A stretch of 64,000 nucleotides of DNA from CAWDNM01 sp964521195 (lineage in GTDB: Bacteria; Actinomycetota; Coriobacteriia; Anaerosomatales; JAAXUF01): assembly GCA_964521195.1 (NCBI GenBank), contig CAZFRE010000002.1, forward strand, positions 310,001 to 374,000. Direction: 5' to 3'. Shown piece by piece: positions 26,332 through 33,764 of the stretch. A model generated the notes under the pieces. It worked only from the letters and a program-made list of their open reading frames with translations, was not told the origin of the DNA and searched no databases. How positions within the stretch are numbered: position 1 is the first letter of the stretch; each line of letters opens with the position of its first letter. Position numbers and translations under genes: made by a program.

Positions 26332-27669
26332 CTACTTCGCCATCGCGCTGACCTGATAGACCGCTCCACGGTAGTCCACGAGGTAGAGCTCGCCCTCCTC
26401 GTCGACGCCGAAGCTCGAGATCGCGTGCGGCGTGGTGAGCAGCGTGCGGGTCTCCGGCGTCGCGAGCTTCGCGCCGTTCTCGTCCTCGGTCCTGATACCG
26501 GCGACCCACCCCTTCTCGAAATCGCCGCACACGTACGTCCCCCTCATCGCCGGGTACGCGTTGCCGCGGTACACGTAGCCACCGGTGATGGACTGCGCCT
26601 CGGGCTGCGGGTACTCGGCGACCGGCCACACGTAACCGGGGTCGCGGTCGGTGGGCGGCACGGGTGCGCCCGACGGGTAGGTGTGCAGTCCCTCGTACGG
26701 GCGCCAGCCGAAGTTCAGCCCGCCTTCCCGGGCGCGCGCTTCGGCCTCGGCGGCCTGCACGACGTTGACCTCCTCGAACGCGTTCTGCCCTACGTCCGCG
26801 AGCCAGAGTGCTCCACCGCTCGCATCGAACGAGAACCGCCAAGGGTTGCGCACGCCCAGCGCCCAGACTTCCGGGAGCGGCTTGAGCGCTGCGTTCGCGG
26901 TGACCTGCGAGGGGTTCGTCGGCGGGATCGCGTACGGCGCACCCGCAGCGGGCGTGTCGGGGTCGATGCGAAGCATCTTGCCGAGCAGAGAGGTGCGGTT
27001 CTGCGCACGGTTCTCGGGGTCGCCGCCGCTGCCCCCGTCGCCCATGCCGATGTAGAGGTAGCCATCCGGTCCGAACTGCAGGCATCCACCGTTGTGATTG
27101 GCGTATGGCTGCTCGATCGTCATCAGTATGGTCGGGGGCCTCCACACCGGAGACGAAGACCCCGGGACCGTCGTGGTGTAGCAGGCGATCACGGTGTTGC
27201 CGTCCCGGTCCGTGTAGTCGACGTAGACACGTCCGTCCGTCGCGTAGGTGGGCGAGAACGCCACCCCGAGCAACCCGCGCTCACCCTCGGCAAGCGTCTT
27301 CGAGCGCAGGTCGAGGAAGGGTATGTGCTGCACGCTCCCGTTCTCGACCACCTTGACCAACCCGCCTTGCTCGACGATGAACAGGCGGCCCGATTCGTCG
27401 CCGGCGTTGGTGACATACAGCGGGCTGTCGAGTCCGTCCCACCGTCGGGTCAGTTCGAGCTGGAGCCGGTCGAGCGGCACGGGGGCATCCGTCTCGGCGG
27501 ACGAGCCGTCCGAGGGCGGAGTCGGAGCAGGCGGTGTCGGCGCGGGAGGAGCCGCGTTCGAGCAGCCCACGGCGCCTGCAGCGAGCGCAAGACAGAGGGC
27601 CAGCGCGACCCCCACGGCGCAGCGACGACGGGTTCGGGGGTCGGCGGAGAGCGCTTCTGGGAGACTCAT
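26332..27669 (-). CDS. PQQ-dependent sugar dehydrogenase-like lipoprotein
   Basis: A 445-residue exported protein. ATG 27669 follows GAGAGGAT. The signal peptide (ALCLALAAGAVGC) ends in a lipobox with C as the acyl site, followed by a Pro/Ser linker. The six-bladed propeller of the GSDH family follows: GLDSPLYVTNAGDESGRLFI, LDLRSKTLAEGERGLLGVAF, GMGDGGSGGDPENRAQN, LGKMLRIDPD and GVRNPWRFSFD. Family knowledge: Asd/GdhB-type proteins oxidise sugars with PQQ, but many homologues are of unknown activity. No PQQ synthesis genes are in the window. Confidence 0.85.
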   Translation of the reverse strand: MSLPEALSADPRTRRRCAVGVALALCLALAAGAVGCSNAAPPAPTPPAPTPPSDGSSAETDAPVPLDRLQLELTRRWDGLDSPLYVTNAGDESGRLFIVEQGGLVKVVENGSVQHIPFLDLRSKTLAEGERGLLGVAFSPTYATDGRVYVDYTDRDGNTVIACYTTTVPGSSSPVWRPPTILMTIEQPYANHNGGCLQFGPDGYLYIGMGDGGSGGDPENRAQNRTSLLGKMLRIDPDTPAAGAPYAIPPTNPSQVTANAALKPLPEVWALGVRNPWRFSFDASGGALWLADVGQNAFEEVNVVQAAEAEARAREGGLNFGWRPYEGLHTYPSGAPVPPTDRDPGYVWPVAEYPQPEAQSITGGYVYRGNAYPAMRGTYVCGDFEKGWVAGIRTEDENGAKLATPETRTLLTTPHAISSFGVDEEGELYLVDYRGAVYQVSAMAK

Positions 27670-27755
27670 GGTGAGATCCTCTCGGCGGTGTCGTGGAGTA
27701 TGTACCGCACCTGTGGGCGAGTCCGTCGGCGTGGACGCGTGAAGCGTGAGCACGA

Positions 27756-27761
27756 TAGAAT
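27756..27761 (+). promoter_or_regulatory. -10 box of small Cys protein gene
   Basis: TAGAAT lies 26 nt before ATG 27788, with TGGACG (27732-27737) as a partial -35 at 18 nt. Confidence 0.45.
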
Positions 27762-27787
27762 AGGCCGCCGACACGAGGAGATAGACC

Positions 27788-28024
27788 ATGTCTGATGAGT
27801 GCAAACTGCGCCGCGCGAACGGTGAGCCCGATGTTCACTGTGACGGCGGCGCATGCGTCTTCTGGCGAGCACTCCGGCATGTCCACAGCGGCGCCGATGC
27901 CGGGTCGGGCTGCGCCATCCAGCACTACCGGCTGCTGGGGGACGAGCGCACCGCCGAGTGGCTTCTTTCGGTGAAGAGCCGCTACGAGTCCATCGAGCGC
28001 AGGGCGATCGCCGAGGCGAGCTGA
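27788..28024 (+). CDS. Small cysteine-containing protein of unknown function
   Basis: A 78-residue protein starting at ATG 27788 after GAGGAGATAG, with a good -10 box upstream. I do not recognise the family. Four cysteines (C5, C18, C23, C42) and several histidines lie in the first 45 residues (VHCDGGACVFWRALRHVH; GSGCAIQHY), which could bind a metal. The C-terminal 35 residues are a charged helix. There is no membrane segment or signal peptide. It lies alone between the sugar dehydrogenase (divergent) and the TetR gene (convergent, 13 nt apart). The strong ribosome binding site and promoter argue that it is real. Confidence 0.7.
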   Translation: MSDECKLRRANGEPDVHCDGGACVFWRALRHVHSGADAGSGCAIQHYRLLGDERTAEWLLSVKSRYESIERRAIAEAS

Positions 28025-28037
28025 GGGCGCCCGCCCG

Positions 28038-28631
28038 CTAGCTACACGGCCTGATCGCGTTGAACGCTACCCGGGTGATCTGCGCCAGCACCTCGTCGAG
28101 CGGCTTGGCCGGCTCGAACGCCAGCCAGTCCAGCGCCACAGTCGCGGTCATACCGAACAGCGCCGACGCCCCGAACACCGGATCGACGTCGTCGCGGAAG
28201 TCGCCACTCTCGACGCCCTGCTTGATGATGTCGCTGATGACCGTCATCAACTCGCGGCGCAGCAGGACGAGCGTCTCCCGCCACACGCGGTCTTCCCGCC
28301 ACATCTCCGTGAGCAGCAGTTTCGAGAACGAGCTCTGCTCCGAGAGGAACTCGAGCTCGGCGCGCACGACCGCTTCGATGGCGGCGCGCGGGTCGTCCCT
28401 GTGTTCGCCGGCTGCGCGGTTGAACTCGACTACGAGTGGCTTGAGCCGGTCGGCGATGAGCGCCTCGACGAGCTCGGCCTTCCCCGCGAAGTGGTAGTAG
28501 ACGGTGCCCTTCGCAACGCCGGCGCGCTCCACGATGTCGTCGACGGACGCGTCCGTGAAGCCACGCTCACCGATGAGGTCCATTGCGGCGTCGAACAGGC
28601 GCTTCTTGGTGGCTTCGGAACGGGTCGACAT
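28038..28631 (-). CDS. TetR-family regulator of the YhgE-type ABC genes
   Basis: A 197-residue protein starting at ATG 28631 after AAGGAG. The N-terminal helix-turn-helix is canonical (IGERGFTDASVDDIVERAGV, then AKGTVYYHFAGKAELVEAL). The C-terminal domain resembles TetR_C_33/YcdC-like ligand domains. It lies downstream of the YhgE-like gene on the same strand but has its own promoter and a site, TGACCGGTCGGT, nearly identical to the one over the ABC promoter at 31662. Autoregulation plus control of the transporter is therefore likely, by inference from the shared motif. Confidence 0.85.
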   Translation of the reverse strand: MSTRSEATKKRLFDAAMDLIGERGFTDASVDDIVERAGVAKGTVYYHFAGKAELVEALIADRLKPLVVEFNRAAGEHRDDPRAAIEAVVRAELEFLSEQSSFSKLLLTEMWREDRVWRETLVLLRRELMTVISDIIKQGVESGDFRDDVDPVFGASALFGMTATVALDWLAFEPAKPLDEVLAQITRVAFNAIRPCS

Positions 28632-28657
28632 CGTGGGAGTTCTCCTTGTATACGTCC

Positions 28658-28678
28658 TGACCGGTCGGTCGGATTGTA
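28658..28678 (-). promoter_or_regulatory. Operator and -10 of TetR gene
   Basis: Minus-strand TACAAT (28678-28673) is followed by the site read on plus as CTGACCGGTCGGT (28657-28669), covering +1. It matches the CTGACYRGTCRGT pattern also found at 31663-31675. Confidence 0.55.
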
Positions 28679-28709
28679 TCCCAACCGCGTAGCAGCGCCC
28701 TGGCGGGTG

Positions 28710-30941
28710 TCAGAGCTCGAGCGAGGGGTGGAGCCGCTCCATCGTGTACGTCTGAGCGCGGAAGGCGGCCGCGATGGTGATGAGGATCGACACGCCGCCG
28801 AACACGAGCAGCATCGCCGCGCTCCTCGCGACCGCGTGCAGGTCGCCTCCCGAGATCGCCTGCCTCAACCCTGCGACCACATGCGTCATCGGCAGGCAGG
28901 GGCTGATGCTCCGGAAGAACGCGGGCACCATCTGCAGCGGGAATGTGCCGCCTGCCGATGTGAGCTGCAGCATGAGGACCACGATGGACACGAGCTTGCC
29001 GACCGTGCCGAGCGCTGCGTTGAACATCTGCAGGATCGCCACGAAGACGAGTGCGGTCACGATGCCGAACCCGTAGTAGGCGCTCAGTGAGACCGGCGTC
29101 AGTCCGAGCGCGAACTGCACCACCGCCAGCAGCACGACCGCCTGCACGACGCCGATGAGCGCAGCCGGAAGGTACCCGGCGAGCGCGATCACGGGCGCGG
29201 GCGCCGCCGCGGCGACCGCGCGGTCAGGGAGCGGCTTGATGAGGAAGAAGGTGAGCAGGGCGCCGATCCACAGCGCGAGCGGCAGGAAGTAGGGCGCGAA
29301 ACCGGTGCCGTACGTGGGCACCTCGCCGCGCCGCTCGGTGTCGAGCGCCACCGGGCCCGACATCATCTCCGCGTTCTCGCCCTGGGTGGTCGCGTCGAAG
29401 TCGGGGAGCTCCTCCGTGCCGTCTGCGAGCCCGTCTGCGAGCTCGCGCGAGCCCGACACCGCGGGCGTGAGACCCACAACGAGCGAGTGTGCGCCCGCGT
29501 CGAGGCGGCGCATCCCCGCCGCGAGCGTGCCCGCACCGTCGGCGGCGTCGGCCGAGCCGCGCTCGAGCGCGGCGGTGCCCGCGGCCAGCTTCGAGGAGCC
29601 GGCTGCCAGGCTGCGTGCGCCGCGTGATGCGTCGTGCACCCCGCCCGCGAGCGATGCGGTCCCCGCCTCGAGCTCGGTCGCGCCCGACGCGAGGTCGCGC
29701 GCGCCTTCATCGGCAGCGGTGGCTCCGGCAGCGAGCCGCACGGCGCCCGCATGGAGCGCCTCGGCGCCCTCGGCGACCTGCTTCGCGCCTCCGGCGAGCG
29801 CCGGCCCACGCTGCGCCGCCTCGCAAAGCCCGGCGGCCAGCCCCGCGGAACCCGCCCGCACCTTCGCCGAGAGCCCGAGCGCGGCCTCGAGGTCGCCGGC
29901 GGCGTCGGGGTTCGCATCCGCGTATGCGCGCAGGGCCGCATCCAGCGCGGCGGCCCCGTCGCGGACCTGGCCGGCGCTCGCGGCCGCGTCGCCCACCTGC
30001 GCGAGCGCTTCGTCGATCCCATCGTGCACCTGTGCCGCGCCCGATTCGAGCGCTCCCGCCGAGCCAGCGAGCGTGCCCGCGCCCTGTGCGATCTGGCCTG
30101 TCGCCGCCGACAGCTTCGCCGAGCCACTCCCGAGCGCTTCCGCGCCCGCTGCGAGCTGCGCAGCGCCGGAGTCTGCCGTCGCGAGCCCCCGCGCGAGCGA
30201 GGCGTTGCCGCTCGCCACCGAGCGTGCGCCCGCCCGCGCCTTCGCCGCGCCCTCGTCGAGTTTCAGGAGCCCGGCTGCGAGCGTGGACGCTCCCACGTGC
30301 GCGGTCGTGGCGCCGCCTGCGAGCGAGCGTGCGCCGCTGCGCGCGTCGGCAAGCCCCTCGGCCAGTGTCCTCGCCCCGGCTGCCGCGTCGTCGAACCCGC
30401 CGCGCGCGTCGGCGAAGCCCACGTAGATGCTGTCGAGGTAGCGCCTGGTCGCGTCCTCGCTCGCGGCCGCCCGGATCTCGCCGAACACGCGCGACGCGAT
30501 CTGCGAGGCGAGCATGTTCGACGATTCCTGTGCCGTGACGTGCAGCCGAGCGCGGACGGGTGACTCGGAGTTCGCGGTCCCCAGGTCAGCCGAGAACTCA
30601 CGCGGGATCGTGAGCGCCAGGTAGTAGCGTCCGGCTGCCAGTCCCGCCGAGGCCTCGCGCGCGGAGACCTCGTGCCATTCGACCGTTCCGGTCTCGATGA
30701 GCGCTCGGACCAGATCGTCGCCCGCCGAGACGATCTCGCCGTCGACGGCCGCGGGCTCGTCGAGGTTCACGAGGGCCACCGGCATCTTGTCGAGCTCGGC
30801 GTAGGGGTCCCAGAACGCCCACAGGTAGAGCGCACCGTACAGGAGCGGCACGAGCGTGATCGCGACGACGGCCGCACGCACGAGCAGGCTGTCTTGGAAG
30901 AGGCGCTTGAGCGTGAGCGCCGCAAGCCTAGGCGACCGCAT
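28710..30941 (-). CDS. YhgE/Pip-type ABC-2 membrane protein with long Ala/Gly repeat domain
   Basis: A 743-residue protein starting at ATG 30941, overlapping the upstream ATPase-like gene by 14 nt. An N-terminal helix (AVVAITLVPLLYGALYLWAF) and a family-typical DPYAELDKMPVALVNLDEPA start the YhgE/Pip domain. Residues ~180-500 are a long extracytoplasmic region of repeats with the pattern LAxGAxxL (for example LAAGSSKLAAGTAALERGS), likely coiled-coil. Five C-terminal helices form an ABC-2 domain. Family knowledge: Pip/YhgE proteins act as phage receptors or in surface export (ESX/type VII-related); the function here is unknown. It partners with the degenerate ATPase. Confidence 0.85.
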   Translation of the reverse strand: MRSPRLAALTLKRLFQDSLLVRAAVVAITLVPLLYGALYLWAFWDPYAELDKMPVALVNLDEPAAVDGEIVSAGDDLVRALIETGTVEWHEVSAREASAGLAAGRYYLALTIPREFSADLGTANSESPVRARLHVTAQESSNMLASQIASRVFGEIRAAASEDATRRYLDSIYVGFADARGGFDDAAAGARTLAEGLADARSGARSLAGGATTAHVGASTLAAGLLKLDEGAAKARAGARSVASGNASLARGLATADSGAAQLAAGAEALGSGSAKLSAATGQIAQGAGTLAGSAGALESGAAQVHDGIDEALAQVGDAAASAGQVRDGAAALDAALRAYADANPDAAGDLEAALGLSAKVRAGSAGLAAGLCEAAQRGPALAGGAKQVAEGAEALHAGAVRLAAGATAADEGARDLASGATELEAGTASLAGGVHDASRGARSLAAGSSKLAAGTAALERGSADAADGAGTLAAGMRRLDAGAHSLVVGLTPAVSGSRELADGLADGTEELPDFDATTQGENAEMMSGPVALDTERRGEVPTYGTGFAPYFLPLALWIGALLTFFLIKPLPDRAVAAAAPAPVIALAGYLPAALIGVVQAVVLLAVVQFALGLTPVSLSAYYGFGIVTALVFVAILQMFNAALGTVGKLVSIVVLMLQLTSAGGTFPLQMVPAFFRSISPCLPMTHVVAGLRQAISGGDLHAVARSAAMLLVFGGVSILITIAAAFRAQTYTMERLHPSLEL

Positions 30942-31602
30942 CGGCGGTCACCTCCTCGTGGGGGGCGGGCTGGCGGAGGCGGACGACCGCATCGGCGAGC
31001 GCTGCGGTGCGCTCGTCCACGCAGGTGAAGAGCACGGTGGTTCCGTCCTTGGCGATGGTGCGGAGCAGGTGAGCGAGCTCGGCCTGCTCGGCGAGGTCGA
31101 GGTCATGGTCGAGGTCGTCGATCGCGATGAGCGCGGGCGCGTCGACGAGCGCAAGCGCGATGCCGAGCTTCGTTCGCGAGAGCGTGTCCAGGTCGCCCAC
31201 CCGCGCATGCGCGACGCTACCGAGATCGCAGCGTAGGAGCACGTCGCGCACCTGTCGACGCCGGCGCCACCCGCCCAGAAGCCGGCGCTCCGCCACGTGA
31301 TCGGCGGGGGAGAGGGCGTCGTCGAGGTCGTTCACGCCGGCGACGAGCCCGAGCCCGACCGACGCGCGCACGAGCCTACGCTCGCGGACGAGGTCGCGGC
31401 CGCACACCCGCGCCGTTCCGGCGGTGGGGCGCATGCGCCCTGCGAGCGTGAGCAGCAACGCCGTACGACCCGATCGCGCCGGGCCGAGAAGTGCGGTGAC
31501 CGACCCCGGCTCTACCGTGAGCGTGGTGGGCGGGTACACCACGCCTCGGCGGGTGCGAAGCTCAAGGGCACGGGTGGTCGCGGCAGGTTCTTGCTGGCGC
31601 AT
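30928..31602 (-). CDS. Degenerate ABC ATPase-like subunit
   Basis: A 224-residue protein. ATG 31602 is behind AAGGAG. The ABC fold is recognisable but every catalytic motif is altered. Walker A reads GPARSGRTALL (Lys replaced by Arg). The signature is LSRTKLGIALAL in place of LSGGQ. Walker B ends AIDDLD (Asp in place of Glu). The H-loop reads FTCVDE (no His). Such a set of changes predicts weak or no ATP hydrolysis. It is the promoter-proximal gene of the operon with the YhgE-like protein, under a strong promoter with a palindromic operator. It could be a regulatory or structural pseudo-ATPase. Confidence 0.8.
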   Translation of the reverse strand: MRQQEPAATTRALELRTRRGVVYPPTTLTVEPGSVTALLGPARSGRTALLLTLAGRMRPTAGTARVCGRDLVRERRLVRASVGLGLVAGVNDLDDALSPADHVAERRLLGGWRRRRQVRDVLLRCDLGSVAHARVGDLDTLSRTKLGIALALVDAPALIAIDDLDHDLDLAEQAELAHLLRTIAKDGTTVLFTCVDERTAALADAVVRLRQPAPHEEVTADAVA

Positions 31603-31661
31603 CGTTCGCGTCTCCTTCGGCGGTCGTCCGCGACGGGGCGGGCTCCTTCTACTGGAACTAG

Positions 31662-31700
31662 ACTGACTAGTCAGTATAACTCGAGAGGCGAGGCTGTCAA
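31662..31700 (-). promoter_or_regulatory. Strong promoter with palindromic operator for ABC/YhgE operon
   Basis: On the minus strand TTGACA (31700-31695), a 16-nt spacer and TATACT (31678-31673). ACTGACTAGTCAGT (31662-31675) is a perfect 14-bp palindrome overlapping the -10 and +1. It shares CTGACYRGTCRGT with the TetR gene promoter. Confidence 0.7.
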
Positions 31701-31710
31701 CGGAGCTGTT

Positions 31711-31738
31711 TTGAGGGTTGTGCCCGCTGGCGTACGAT
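31711..31738 (+). promoter_or_regulatory. Leaderless promoter of the NYN gene
   Basis: TTGAGG (31711-31716), a 16-nt spacer, and TACGAT (31733-31738). The hexamer ends 6 nt before ATG 31745, making the transcript leaderless. Confidence 0.55.
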
Positions 31739-31744
31739 GGCGGC

Positions 31745-32239
31745 ATGCTCTTTCTCGTGGATGGCTACAACGTCACGCGCCGGGACTCAGCTACGCAGTC
31801 GCTTTCACTCGAAGATCAGCGCGAGGCGCTCGTGGCTCGGCTCCGCGTGCGCGGGCGGGACCTGCTCGGCGCGGGCAGGATCGTCGTGGTGTTCGACGGC
31901 GAGGGCGGGCCCGGGCTTTCGACAGGCGGCGGCGTGCCGGTGGAGATCGTCTACGCGCACGCACGCTCCGCTGACGACGAGATCGTGCGCATCGCCGCGG
32001 GTGCCGAGGGCGCGATCGTGGTCGTGACTGACGACCGGGAGCTGCTTGGGCGCGTACAGGCCCATGCCGGTGCGCGGTCGACCGGGCGAGCTGCCGCGAC
32101 GTGCTTCGAGGCGGCGGGACGAGGGAGCAGGCGCAGGAGCGGATCACGCGGCGCGATCGCGAGGGACGCCGGACTGCCGAGAGGTGCGAACGCGATCACG
32201 CGAGAGCTCAAGGACCTGTGGTTGAACGGCGAAGAGTAG
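31745..32239 (+). CDS. NYN-domain RNA-binding/nuclease protein (YacP-like)
   Basis: A 164-residue protein. ATG 31745 begins exactly at the predicted +1 and gives the family start MLFLVDGYNVTRRD. PIN-like acidic residues are seen: D6 in VDGYN, D in VVVFDGEGG, and DD in VVVTDDRELL. A basic C-terminus follows (GRGSRRRSGSRG). Family knowledge: YacP/NYN proteins are ribonucleases of the PIN superfamily, the Bacillus member (Rae1) acting at the ribosome. It is divergent from the ABC/YhgE operon, and the DUF554 gene follows after 13 nt. Confidence 0.85.
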   Translation: MLFLVDGYNVTRRDSATQSLSLEDQREALVARLRVRGRDLLGAGRIVVVFDGEGGPGLSTGGGVPVEIVYAHARSADDEIVRIAAGAEGAIVVVTDDRELLGRVQAHAGARSTGRAAATCFEAAGRGSRRRSGSRGAIARDAGLPRGANAITRELKDLWLNGEE

Positions 32240-32252
32240 GGGAGTCTGATCT

Positions 32253-33011
32253 GTGAGCGGTGTCCTGGTCAATGTGATCGCAATCATGGTGGGCACCGCG
32301 TGCGGCCTGCTCTTCGGCAAGGCGATCCACGATAAGTACCGTTCGATCGCGTTCAAAGCGATCGGGCTGTCGACGTTCATCATCGGCGCGTCCATGGCGA
32401 TCTCGGGCCTGACGAAGATGGGCCAGACGAGGATGGGGGACTACGCGGCACTCGTGCTGGTCGGCTCGCTCGTGGTCGGATCGCTGCTCGGCGAGCTCAT
32501 CGGCATCGAGTACTGGCTCGAGCGGTTCGGAGTCTGGCTCAAGGACCTGAGCTACAAGATCCCCTGGTTCAACACGACACCGAGCGAGGCCGCCGATGAG
32601 CCCGGCGAGAAGGGGCACACCCTCGTCGAGGGGTTCGTGACGGCGTCGCTGCTGTTCTGCGTGGGAGCGATGACGGTGCTCGGCTCGATCAAGGACGGGC
32701 TCGGCGACCACTCGGTGCTCTACCTCAAGTCGCTGCTCGACGGGTTCGCCGCGTTGTTGCTTGCCACCACGCTGGGGGTTGGTGTCGGCCTGTCCATCAT
32801 CCCGGTGATCGTGGTGCAGGGCGGCATCGCGCTGTCCGCGCACTACATCCAGCCGTTCATGACCGCAGGCGTGCTTTCGTCGCTGACCTGCGTCGGCGGC
32901 GCGCTCATTCTGAGCATCGGGTTGGATCTCAGCGGCATCAAACGGCTGCCCGTCGGTAACATGCTGCCCGCGATCCTCATCGCGATGATCGTCGGCGGCA
33001 TCCTTGGCTGA
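32253..33011 (+). CDS. DUF554 family membrane protein
   Basis: A 252-residue protein with about seven transmembrane segments, starting at GTG 32253 behind GGGGAG. VNVIAIMVGTACGLLFGKAI at the N-terminus and the later GAMTVLGSIKDGLGDHSVLY are family signatures. Family knowledge: DUF554 (YdfK/YqgA) proteins are uncharacterised and possibly transporters. It overlaps the following gene by 8 nt. Confidence 0.85.
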   Translation: MSGVLVNVIAIMVGTACGLLFGKAIHDKYRSIAFKAIGLSTFIIGASMAISGLTKMGQTRMGDYAALVLVGSLVVGSLLGELIGIEYWLERFGVWLKDLSYKIPWFNTTPSEAADEPGEKGHTLVEGFVTASLLFCVGAMTVLGSIKDGLGDHSVLYLKSLLDGFAALLLATTLGVGVGLSIIPVIVVQGGIALSAHYIQPFMTAGVLSSLTCVGGALILSIGLDLSGIKRLPVGNMLPAILIAMIVGGILG

Positions 33012-33594
33012 CGACTCGCCGAGCGCCCCGGGCGACGCTCAATCAGCCACCGGTGCCGGCGTCGGTGGGGTCGAGGCCGCGATGCTCGACGTGCGGACGG
33101 CGGGCTACTGCGTGCTGTGCGACCGCCTCGTTGAGCGCGCTCCGGATGGATCGTGCCCGGCGGGCCATCCGCCGCAGGCCCTCTCTGGTCGCATCCCGCT
33201 CGCGGCGGGCGAGGCGGTGCCGCGGCTGCCGCGCTTCAACCTCGCAGCGTTCCTGATCCCGCCGATCTGGGGCCCGGCGCACGGGCAGTGGGTAGGGGCC
33301 GTGTTCCTGCCGATCTGGCTGTTCATGGACAGCATCATCTCGACCGGTCTGAGGGGAGGCGTCGGCGCCAAGCTCGCTGCGAGCGCCGTCGTCGTGGCCA
33401 CGGTCGCGTTCGGTGCGTTCTTCGCGAAGCGCGCGAACGGGCTCGCATACCGCCGCGTGTGCGATCGCATGAGTGTTGAGACGTTCGTGCGCCGGCAGCG
33501 CCTGTGGGCGATCGCAGCCGTTCCGCTGGCGCTGGCGCTTCTCGGCTGGGCGGTGTGGTTCCATGTCGCGATGGAGCCGACGCTCGTCCGATAG
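33004..33594 (+). CDS. Membrane protein with short zinc-ribbon-like N-terminus
   Basis: A 196-residue protein. TTG 33004 overlaps the DUF554 stop by 8 nt, suggesting coupling; ATG 33082 is an alternative. The N-terminal region has C-x2-C ... C-x3-H (YCVLCDRL; SCPAGHPP), a possible metal site. The membrane part begins RFNLAAFLIPPIWGPAHGQW and holds three to four helices, resembling DUF2628-type proteins. I do not recognise a function. Confidence 0.6.
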   Translation: MADDSPSAPGDAQSATGAGVGGVEAAMLDVRTAGYCVLCDRLVERAPDGSCPAGHPPQALSGRIPLAAGEAVPRLPRFNLAAFLIPPIWGPAHGQWVGAVFLPIWLFMDSIISTGLRGGVGAKLAASAVVVATVAFGAFFAKRANGLAYRRVCDRMSVETFVRRQRLWAIAAVPLALALLGWAVWFHVAMEPTLVR

Positions 33595-33644
33595 CGACTG
33601 AGAGACTCCCATTTGCGCACGTCAGAGGTGAGTTGCGCCGTGTC

Positions 33645-33673
33645 GTTGACAGCGTAACAGTGTGTTGTTACGC
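33645..33673 (+). promoter_or_regulatory. Promoter with 24-bp dyad operator, envelope cluster
   Basis: TTGACA (33645-33650), a 17-nt spacer, and TACGCT (33668-33673). The spacer and -10 are filled by a perfect inverted repeat: AGCGTAACA (33650-33658), a 6-nt centre GTGTGT, and TGTTACGCT (33665-33673). A protein bound here would block or remodel the core promoter. The downstream DUF4004 MerR-like protein is a candidate ligand by proximity. Confidence 0.7.
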
Positions 33674-33764
33674 TTCATCGCGGGTTGGGTACAGTAGGTA
33701 CGTCCGCCCGAACCGCCAATCGGAGCATGCCGGCGTGATGCCGGCGCTGAGGGAGAGATCGGCT

